This document shows positions 1 to 6,855 of a DNA stretch of 64,000 nucleotides, in pieces. This DNA comes from a bacterium (GTDB taxonomy: Bacteria > Planctomycetota > UBA1135 > UBA2386). The position numbers were made by a program, and so were the translations under genes. The notes under the pieces are model-generated. The model saw only the letters and a program-made list of their open reading frames with translations, was not told the origin of the DNA and did no database searches. Position 1 is the stretch's first letter. Each line of letters starts with the position of its first letter. The stretch is taken from positions 328,113-392,112 of the forward strand of contig JANSXC010000004.1 in NCBI GenBank assembly GCA_024743115.1, read 5' to 3'.

Positions 1-403
1 TGATCCGCATTGCACCGCGCACCTTGGTCCAGAGTTCCTCACAGCTCTGTCGCACGGTGCCGAGTGCGGCGTCCCAAGCCTCGGCGACGAACTGCACGGC
101 TTTCGCGCGGAACTCGAGGCCGTCACGGGCCTGCATCCGGATGCGGCCGTGCGGAGCCTGGAGATCGAGATCGCCCGGGACCTGGAGCGCCGTGCGTCCC
201 GAGCCGTTCAGCACGCCGATCGCATAGAAGAGGTCGTCCTGGCCGATGACGAGCAGCGTGTCTCCCGCGCTCGCCTCGTAGGTGAACTGCATCGCCGGCG
301 TGACCCAGGCCTTCTTGTCGGGCATCGCAACGAGGATGCGTCCCGTTCGGGCTTCGACGACCTTGGCCGGGCCGAGATAACTGGTGGCGGTGAGCGTGTT
401 CAT
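1..403 (-). CDS. DUF3540 domain protein, partial (T6SS accessory)
   Basis: The first 134 residues of a protein whose C-terminus lies beyond the left edge; it begins MNTLTATSYLGPAKVV. The stretch with 'GDTLLVIGQDD', 'YAIGVLNGSG' and then 'LDLQAPHGRIRMQARDG' is a small beta-rich, OB-like domain that I associate with DUF3540, a family found next to DUF2169, pentapeptide and VgrG genes in type VI secretion clusters. The ATG overlaps the stop of the upstream pentapeptide gene (ATGA), so translation is probably coupled. It is the last visible gene of the operon starting with vgrG. Its molecular role is unknown to me. The family call rests on recognition plus context. Confidence 0.6.
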   Translation of the reverse strand, partial: MNTLTATSYLGPAKVVEARTGRILVAMPDKKAWVTPAMQFTYEASAGDTLLVIGQDDLFYAIGVLNGSGRTALQVPGDLDLQAPHGRIRMQARDGLEFRAKAVQFVAEAWDAALGTVRQSCEELWTKVRGAMRI

Positions 404-2334
404 GACGTTGCTTCGGGGTCGGTCGGGGGGCTGTAGGCTTCGGCTTGTTCGCGGTCCGGATCGGTGCGCATCACGCCGCGCAGCGTGGCGCCGTGCCAGA
501 CCGAATCGGTGTCCTGGATCGCGTGGAGGTCGCAGTAGGAGAGGTCGGCATCGACGAAGCTGACGCGTTCGAGGCGCGCGTTCGCGAGCAGGCAGTACTC
601 GAGGTTGGTACGGTCCAGCCGTGCGACCCGGATCGTGACTCCCGTGAGCACGCTCTCGCGCAGATCGGCGCCGATCGCACTGCAGTGCGAGATCACGGCG
701 TCGGCGAAGCTGCTCTTTTGCAGTGCGGCGCCGTCGAGCGTCGCCTCCGACAGGTCGGCACCGGTGAAATCGCACGCGGGGCCGCGCGCGTTCGTCAGGT
801 CGGTGCCGTGGAGTCTGGCGCCTTCGAAGCAGCAGCCGGCCAGGACGCTGCCGGTGAGTCGACTCTGTGACAGGTCGGCGCCCGTGAGATCGGCGTCGGT
901 GAGGTCGGATTCGGACAGGTCCCGTTGCGTGAGATGGACCCCCGTGAGATCGCACGCGACGAACGCGTTGTGGCCCAGTTCGACCTGGCTCAGATCGAGC
1001 CCTTCGAAGTGGGTGGCCCGGAAGCGCGCGCCGCGGAAGTCGGTTCGGGCGAGAGTCGTGTCCGCGAGTTGGGCGGCGTGTACCTTGGCTCCCGTGAATC
1101 TCGATTCGCTCAGGTCGCTACCTTCGAGGTCGACCGTGCGGAGGCTGGCGGCATCGAAGCTGGCGCGCTGCAGATTGCAGCGATCGAACGCAACGTCCGT
1201 GATCTTGGCTTCGTCGAAGCGGGCCGCCGCGAAGTTGCACTCGCGGTAGCTGCAGTCGGTCAGTGTCCGGCCGCGGAAGTCGCCGTCGCCGAAGTCCAGG
1301 CCGACGAACTCGGCGCCGGGGGCGGTGAGGGCGGTGAGCCGTTCGATGCCGGTGAGCAGCCCGATCGTGGCGCCACTGAGGTCGGCGCGTTCGAGGTTTG
1401 CGTCGGTCACGATGGCGTTGACGATCGTGGCCTCGGTCAGATCGGTCTGGTCGAGGCGGGCTCGGGTGAGGTCCGTCGAGCGCAACGCCGCCGCGGGCAG
1501 CGCCGTGTCCGTCAACTCACAAGCCGTCAGATCGGCGCCGCTCAGGTCGGCGCCCGGGAGTCGGGCGCCGCAGAGGTTCGCTTCGCCGAGCCGGGCTTCG
1601 ACGAGCCTGACGTCCGGCAGCATCAGTCCACGAAGGTCCGTACGTCGCAGGTCGGATCGGGTCAGGTCGATGCCGGTTGCCTGCTCGGGAAGCTGCACGC
1701 CGCGGAGATCGCAGCGCATGAGCGTGACCTGGTCGAGTTGGGCGGTCGTGAAGTTCGCGGCCGCGAGGTTGCAGTCATCGACGTGGGCGCCGGCCAGGTT
1801 GGCGGCCGTGGCTTCGAGGTTGCGCCAGTCGATGCCGAAGCACGTCGACTCGGCGAGGCTGGCGCCCGCCAGTTTCGCACCCGGCATCGTGCACTGGGCG
1901 ATCATCGCGTTCTCGAACCCGGACTCCGACAGGTCGACCGCCTCACCCGCGACCTCGGCCCAGACCGCGTCACTCAGCGAGCAACGCAGGATCCTCGCGC
2001 GATCGATGCGGCACTGGGCCCACTGGCTCTTCGGGAGGCGGCAGTCCGTGAGGTGCGCCCCGTCCAGGGAGCAATTCGCGAGCATCGCGTCGGTGAGGTC
2101 GCAGTTCTGCCAGTTGGCCTGTCCGAGTCGACAGTGATCGAGGGTCGCACCAGCGAAGGAGACGCCACGAAAGCGCGTGGCGGTGAGGTCGATCCCGCGC
2201 AGGACGGCGCCGGCGAACGAGATGTTCTCGAACTCCGTGTTCGCCAGCGAGAACGTCTCGAGCAGCGTGCCGGCCAGGCTGCTGCCCGTCCGGATCCGTT
2301 CGAGTGTCTCGCTCTGGCTGAGGGCGTGGGTCAT
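400..2334 (-). CDS. Pentapeptide repeat protein (644 aa solenoid)
   Basis: Nearly the whole protein is A(D/N)LXX pentapeptides, for example 'DLTDADLTGADLSQSRL', expected to form a long right-handed quadrilateral beta-helix. There is no signal peptide, transmembrane helix or other recognisable domain, so it is probably a cytoplasmic solenoid. Cysteine is unusually frequent for a pentapeptide protein (many 'C.L' steps). The gene starts 3 bp after the DUF2169-pentapeptide gene and overlaps the DUF3540 gene by 4 bp, so it belongs to the vgrG operon. In T6SS clusters such proteins often accompany DUF2169 and may act as effector adaptors or scaffolds; that is inference. DNA-gyrase-protecting pentapeptide proteins are an alternative but are normally shorter. 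Confidence 0.85.
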   Translation of the reverse strand: MTHALSQSETLERIRTGSSLAGTLLETFSLANTEFENISFAGAVLRGIDLTATRFRGVSFAGATLDHCRLGQANWQNCDLTDAMLANCSLDGAHLTDCRLPKSQWAQCRIDRARILRCSLSDAVWAEVAGEAVDLSESGFENAMIAQCTMPGAKLAGASLAESTCFGIDWRNLEATAANLAGAHVDDCNLAAANFTTAQLDQVTLMRCDLRGVQLPEQATGIDLTRSDLRRTDLRGLMLPDVRLVEARLGEANLCGARLPGADLSGADLTACELTDTALPAAALRSTDLTRARLDQTDLTEATIVNAIVTDANLERADLSGATIGLLTGIERLTALTAPGAEFVGLDFGDGDFRGRTLTDCSYRECNFAAARFDEAKITDVAFDRCNLQRASFDAASLRTVDLEGSDLSESRFTGAKVHAAQLADTTLARTDFRGARFRATHFEGLDLSQVELGHNAFVACDLTGVHLTQRDLSESDLTDADLTGADLSQSRLTGSVLAGCCFEGARLHGTDLTNARGPACDFTGADLSEATLDGAALQKSSFADAVISHCSAIGADLRESVLTGVTIRVARLDRTNLEYCLLANARLERVSFVDADLSYCDLHAIQDTDSVWHGATLRGVMRTDPDREQAEAYSPPTDPEATS

Positions 2335-3150
2335 GTTTCAGCCGAGCCGGGTGGCCTGCAGGTTGGCGCCGTCGAGGTTGGCGTCGGTCGTGATCGCCTG
2401 CCACGTTCCCGAGCCGTAGAGGTTGGCCTGCCGCAGGTCTGCACCGGTGAAGTCGACGCGTTCGAGCGAGCAGTAGAGCAGGTTGGCCTGCAACAGCTTT
2501 GCGCCCGCCAGGTTGGCATCGTCCAGGACCGAGTTCGCCAGATTCGTGCGGCTGAGTTCGGCATCGGTGGCGGTGGCTTCGGTCAGCAACGCTCGGCGCA
2601 AGTCGCAGTAGGCGAGATCGGCGCCGTCCAGTCGGGCGCCGGTCAGGTTGGCCCGGAGGAGCTTTGCGCGTCGCATCGTCGAAGCCGTGAAGTCGGTCTC
2701 GTCACCGGCGTGGAGGCCCTCGAGAGTCGCTTCGGTGAAGTCGATCCGGGCGGCGGTGGCCTCCCCGAAGCGGGCGCCGGTGAGGTCGGCCCCGCGGAAG
2801 TTGGCGCCGGTCAGATCGCAGTTGCTGAAGTCGGTCTTCGGCAGGTTGCAGCGCTCGAAATTGCACGCCGTGAGTTGGCAGCCAGCAAAGCTGGCGCCGA
2901 CGCCTGCCGTGCCGGAGAAGTCGATCCCGGAGAGCTCGAGTTCGTCGAACGTCGCGTGGTCGATGCGTGCGTTCTGGAACGTGCAGTCGCTGACGATCGC
3001 CTCGGTGAGATCCGCTTCGTCGAGCACCGAGCCGGCGAAGCGGGCGCCGGCGAGATTCGCGCCCGTCAGGTTGGCCTTGGTCAGATCAGCGCCGGAGAAG
3101 TCGAGGCCCTGGAGATCGAGGCCCGGGAGTTCGGCTTCGGCCATCGAGGT
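400..3150 (-). repeat. Degenerate 15-bp coding repeat (pentapeptide region)
   Basis: Two adjacent genes carry pentapeptide arrays, giving about 2.7 kb of degenerate 15-bp periodicity (GCC/GAC/CTG-type units). The periodicity keeps the opposite strand free of stops, which explains the very long spurious plus-strand frame over this region (about 925-3291). Confidence 0.7.
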
Positions 3151-4572
3151 CTGCGAGGCGAGCGCTCGCTCGACGCGTTCGCGCGTCCACTCCTCGTTAT
3201 CGGCCGCGGCCGACTCTGGCAGTTCGATCGGGGTGGCCTCCAACGGCGCGGCCTCGACCGGTGCGAACTCGGGTGGCAGCAGGTCGGGTGATTCTGCACG
3301 GAGGCGTTCGAGCACTTCGTCGGCTGCGGCGAACGCCGTGTCGCCGGTGATCGGCGCGTTCGGCGGCGTGGCCATCTCGGGGGTGATGCCCTGCTCCTTC
3401 AGCCAGCCGTCCTGCGCGCTCATCTCCTGTTCGACCTGCTTGGACAGCTCCTCGACCTCGGCCTCGATCTGCGCTCCGCGCTCCTCCACGCCGGCCACGC
3501 GGGCGTCCATCTGTTCGAACGTCGCCGCGAACGCGGCGTCCTGCTCCGCGGTTTCGATCTCTTCGGCCGGGGCTTCGTCGCGCAGCGCCTCGTAGTGGGC
3601 GAGCGGCTGCTCGGTGCCGAGCGGTTCGAGCAGTCCGAACACGCCTTGGATCTCTCTCAGGCGCAGCGATCGAACGGGGGTGCGGCCGCGCCACACCAGC
3701 ACGCAGCGATCTTCTTCGAGGTCGAAGTGCAGCGTGTCGAGCGCGAGTTCGACCTCGCGAAACTCATGGTCGGCGAACGTGACGAAGCACCGGGCCTGCT
3801 GGCCGGGCAGCTGCGTCTGCAGCCGCGAGTGCTCGCGATGCAGGTTCTCGAACGTCAACTCCTCGTCGCCGCGGAGGTAGCCCGTCACGCGTTGGTCGGT
3901 CGGGGCGGCCGAGAAGTAGCTCCACTCGAGATCCTCGGGATACCACGGCCAGCGGGTCTCGAGGTAGTTGCCGCGGTACGTGCCACGGCGACCGACGCGG
4001 GGTTCCCATTCGGCCGCGATCGGGCCGAAGCCCGCGGGTTCGATCCGATCGCCCGGGCCGCGCAACAGGCGGTCGGGCCACTCGATGTTCGGCAGCGGGC
4101 CGGCGCTGCGTCCGACGCCGACGGGGTTGGTCGGATCCTTGGGGCTGCCCAGGGCACGGTCCCACGCGACCGGCATGGTGGCGAACGGGGTTGGCGCCCC
4201 GGCCGTCTTGCCGAGGATGCCGCCCTGCCACTGGCGGTCGCCGATCACGGCCAGGCGCTTTCTGAGTTCGCCGATCTGGAACTCCACCGGCAGGTGCGGG
4301 ACGGGTTGGCCGCCCGGAGCATGGGCACTGGCATGCAGCGTCACGTCCGCCGCTGGTTTGAACGGCACGAAGTCCGAGGCATAGATCAAGCTGTCGCCGG
4401 CTTCGGTGGCCCGGTCGCCGCTCGCCGGCTCGGGTTCTTCTGCTGGTTGCAGTCGGCCGTCGCTCGTGATCGTGAACGTCGCCTTGACGAGGAAGATCCC
4501 GGAGAGTTCCCCGGGCGTCAGCTGCGCGGGGAACCACGCGAGCTGGACGTCATTGCGCCGGCGAACCTGCAT
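2338..4572 (-). CDS. DUF2169 domain protein with C-terminal pentapeptide repeats
   Basis: The N-terminal ~330 residues match the DUF2169 pattern: 'LAWFPAQLTPGE', a beta-rich 'FLVKATFTI' segment, the 'DFVPFKPAADVTLHA.A' motif, then 'RRGTYRGNYLETRWPWYPEDL' split over a conserved Trp/Pro-rich block. A charged, probably coiled-coil linker follows (about residues 330-480), and residues ~490-740 are pentapeptide repeats. DUF2169 proteins are T6SS accessory proteins, usually encoded beside vgrG and PAAR genes and proposed to help load effectors. The gene lies 6 bp after vgrG and 3 bp before the 644-aa pentapeptide gene, so all are probably one transcript. The fusion suggests DUF2169 and the separate pentapeptide solenoid act together. 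Confidence 0.8.
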   Translation of the reverse strand: MQVRRRNDVQLAWFPAQLTPGELSGIFLVKATFTITSDGRLQPAEEPEPASGDRATEAGDSLIYASDFVPFKPAADVTLHASAHAPGGQPVPHLPVEFQIGELRKRLAVIGDRQWQGGILGKTAGAPTPFATMPVAWDRALGSPKDPTNPVGVGRSAGPLPNIEWPDRLLRGPGDRIEPAGFGPIAAEWEPRVGRRGTYRGNYLETRWPWYPEDLEWSYFSAAPTDQRVTGYLRGDEELTFENLHREHSRLQTQLPGQQARCFVTFADHEFREVELALDTLHFDLEEDRCVLVWRGRTPVRSLRLREIQGVFGLLEPLGTEQPLAHYEALRDEAPAEEIETAEQDAAFAATFEQMDARVAGVEERGAQIEAEVEELSKQVEQEMSAQDGWLKEQGITPEMATPPNAPITGDTAFAAADEVLERLRAESPDLLPPEFAPVEAAPLEATPIELPESAAADNEEWTRERVERALASQTSMAEAELPGLDLQGLDFSGADLTKANLTGANLAGARFAGSVLDEADLTEAIVSDCTFQNARIDHATFDELELSGIDFSGTAGVGASFAGCQLTACNFERCNLPKTDFSNCDLTGANFRGADLTGARFGEATAARIDFTEATLEGLHAGDETDFTASTMRRAKLLRANLTGARLDGADLAYCDLRRALLTEATATDAELSRTNLANSVLDDANLAGAKLLQANLLYCSLERVDFTGADLRQANLYGSGTWQAITTDANLDGANLQATRLG

Positions 4573-4578
4573 CGGACG

Positions 4579-6714
4579 CTACTTCTTGACCTCGAGGTTG
4601 CCGTCGTTGACCGAGAACTTGACCGCCGCCCACATCGCCGTGCCGACGATCTTGTTCTTGAGCTTCTTGGCCTCCATCTCGTAGGCCGTGTCGAGCTTCA
4701 TCTTGAACAGCTTGGCCTGCCAGCGCGCCTCCTTGTCGACCTTGACCTTGAAGTCCTCGACGTCCTGGGCGTAGAGCTTGGCGCCGATCTTCAGATCCTG
4801 GCACTTCTGGGTGATCACTTCGCCGACCTCGGTGACGAAGTTCTTGGCCTTCTGGACGTAGACGTCCTTCGTCTTGCTGATGGCGTCCGGGTAGTCCTCC
4901 GCCTTCTTGTTGTCGCCCTTCTTGATGTAGGCACCGTTGTGGGTCTCGCTCTTGATGCCGCCGATCTTCTTCATCTCGGCGCCGATGATGCGTTCGTGTT
5001 TGGCGCCGCCGATGTGCTTCGAGGTCATGCCGCCGATGAACTCGTTGAAGATGCCGAGTCGGACCTGCACGAAGTCGCCGCCGACCTTGCAGTTGAACTT
5101 GCCCAGGATGTTCTCCTGCACGTTCTGCGCGATCGTCTTGGACTCGCTGCCGTTGACCTGCGTGTCGCGATCGCCGCCGATCTCGGCATTCCAGTTGCCC
5201 GTGAAGAAGTTCTTGAAGTCGCTGGTGCTCTTGAGCTCGATGCTGCGGCCGAGCCAGATCTCGGATTCGTGCGACGGGCACCACAGGTGCATCTGCTGCG
5301 CGCCGTCGGTGCCGTCGAGCATGATCTCGTTGCCGCCGTGGTCGCGGATGATCGACTTCTGCTTGTCGCCGGGCAGGCTCAGCGGCGGCATCGACTCCTT
5401 GTTGTACACGCGGCCGGTGACCATCGGCTGATCGGGGTCGCCGTCGAGGAACTCGACGATGACTTCGTGGCCGATGTGCGGCAGGAAAACGCCGCCCCAC
5501 TCCTGTCCTGCCCAATTCTGTGAAACGCGGGCGCGGCACGACTGCAGTTCGCCGTCGGCGGCGCCCCACTGGAACTTGACGGTGACGCGGCCGTACTCGT
5601 CGGTCTCTTCGACGACGGTCGCGAGGTGCGGACCTTGGACGGTCGGCTTCTCGTGGGCTACCGGCGGGCTGAACGGCGTCTTGGCGTCGATCGCGCTGAA
5701 TGCGACCGAGAACGGGTTCTCCGACTTGCCGCCGCCGTCGGGCAGATCACCCTCGAGCTGATAGATCGCCCCGACTACGAGGTACTGCCGGTTCTGATCG
5801 CTGCGGGGGTGCTTGGCGAGCGTGAAGAGTGCCCCCGCGCGGATCTTGGTGCTGCGCGTCGTGCCCGTGAACTCCTCGACCGTCGCGTCGATCGCCTGCA
5901 TGCGCGCCTGCGCGAGTTCCTTCAGTCGGGGTTCCGCCTCTTCGTCGACGGCCTCGAAGTCGTGGATCTCGAGCGGCTTCGCGCCCTTGATCGAGAACCG
6001 GGTCTTGTGGTTCGCATCGGTCGATGAGCGCGTCAGGTTCTTCGTGCCGGTGACCTTGTAGGAGCTCGAGCGCAGGTTCGTCGTCGCGCGCCAGTCTTCG
6101 ATCTGGTACTCGTCGCCGGCGCTGCCTTCGGCGTCGTAGTCGAACTCTCCCACGTCCGAGTGGTCGGACATGCTCGCCGCGATCTCGACCGTGTGCTTCT
6201 TGTCGGTGTGATCGAAGAAGTAATACATGCCGTGGCGTTCGAGCAGCCGGCTCACGAAGTGCAGGTCGGACTCGCGATACTGCACGCAGTGTTCGAACGT
6301 CACGCTGGACGACGCGGCACTGCCGACGTCGACGCGATGGCGGTCGAGACTCTTCTTCACGATCTCCGTCAGATTCATCGACTCGAAGACGCGGCACTCG
6401 GCGTTCTGGCCCAGCAGCCACAGCCGCGGCCGGACGACGGCCTGGTAATGGCCGTAGCGCTTCGAGAAGCCGACCGCGGAGAAGTGGCAGACGATGCCGT
6501 GGAACCACCGCTCTTCCTTCGTGGTCGAAACGTGGATCGTCAGGTTCTCGCCCAGCATGCCGGCGAGATCGATCTCCTGATCTTCGCTGTAGAGGCTCAG
6601 ATTGATCTCGAACAACGTGCCCAGACGTTCTTCGATCGTGGCGCGCTCGAGCCGCAGCTCCGCGGCCGTGCCGCTGCTGGTGATCTCGATCTCGTACTGG
6701 CTGTTGTCGGCCAC
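4579..6714 (-). CDS. vgrG: Type VI secretion system tip protein VgrG
   Basis: This 711-residue spike protein of the T6SS puncturing device trimerises on the Hcp tube and carries effectors. The gp27-like N-terminal half includes 'FEHCVQYRESDLHFVSRLLERHG' (split family motif) and 'YYFFDHTD'. The OB-fold region carries the VgrG signature 'SQNWAGQEWGGVFLPHIG', then 'EVIVEFLDGDPDQPMVTG' and 'HGGNEIMLDG'. The gp5-like beta-helix is followed by a Lys-rich tail of about 150 residues, which could be an effector-adaptor region. I chose GTG at 6712-6714 because AGGAG lies 7 nt upstream; the open frame extends to 7497 but overlaps the divergent gene. It heads an operon with DUF2169, pentapeptide and DUF3540 genes. 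No PAAR, Hcp or sheath gene lies in the window. Confidence 0.9.
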   Translation of the reverse strand: MADNSQYEIEITSSGTAAELRLERATIEERLGTLFEINLSLYSEDQEIDLAGMLGENLTIHVSTTKEERWFHGIVCHFSAVGFSKRYGHYQAVVRPRLWLLGQNAECRVFESMNLTEIVKKSLDRHRVDVGSAASSSVTFEHCVQYRESDLHFVSRLLERHGMYYFFDHTDKKHTVEIAASMSDHSDVGEFDYDAEGSAGDEYQIEDWRATTNLRSSSYKVTGTKNLTRSSTDANHKTRFSIKGAKPLEIHDFEAVDEEAEPRLKELAQARMQAIDATVEEFTGTTRSTKIRAGALFTLAKHPRSDQNRQYLVVGAIYQLEGDLPDGGGKSENPFSVAFSAIDAKTPFSPPVAHEKPTVQGPHLATVVEETDEYGRVTVKFQWGAADGELQSCRARVSQNWAGQEWGGVFLPHIGHEVIVEFLDGDPDQPMVTGRVYNKESMPPLSLPGDKQKSIIRDHGGNEIMLDGTDGAQQMHLWCPSHESEIWLGRSIELKSTSDFKNFFTGNWNAEIGGDRDTQVNGSESKTIAQNVQENILGKFNCKVGGDFVQVRLGIFNEFIGGMTSKHIGGAKHERIIGAEMKKIGGIKSETHNGAYIKKGDNKKAEDYPDAISKTKDVYVQKAKNFVTEVGEVITQKCQDLKIGAKLYAQDVEDFKVKVDKEARWQAKLFKMKLDTAYEMEAKKLKNKIVGTAMWAAVKFSVNDGNLEVKK

Positions 6715-6776
6715 TGCGGGTCTCCTGAAAGGTCGGTGGGAGCGAGAGGTTAATCGAGTCAACCGGCGCACGCCGC

Positions 6777-6845
6777 TGCCAAAAAGCCTCTGCCAAAACA
6801 GGGCCGGGAGCGGGTCGCTGTTGCAAGAAACCCCGTTGCCAGAAC
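6777..6845. repeat. Four short TTTTGGCA-like direct repeats
   Basis: In the 141-bp divergent space between vgrG and the DUF1549 gene, the minus strand carries four related units: TTCTGGCAACGG, TTCTTGCAACAG, TTTTGGCAGAGG and TTTTTGGCAGCGG. In plus coordinates the units start near 6777, 6791, 6821 and 6836, spacings of about 14, 30 and 15 bp. Such phased repeats could be regulator or promoter elements for either gene, or decayed tandem duplications. No function can be assigned from the sequence. Confidence 0.35.
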
Positions 6846-6855
6846 AATCTGCGGC

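Noticed and set aside
925..3291. Long plus-strand open frame (788 codons) over the pentapeptide genes
   Set aside because: It is the complement of 15-bp-periodic, high-GC pentapeptide coding DNA; its translation is a Val/Gly/Arg/Glu-rich shadow without domain structure.
3595..5523. Plus-strand open frame (642 codons) over DUF2169 and vgrG
   Set aside because: Antisense to well-supported coding sequence; Leu/Val/Asp-rich with no recognisable domains, as expected from GC3 bias.
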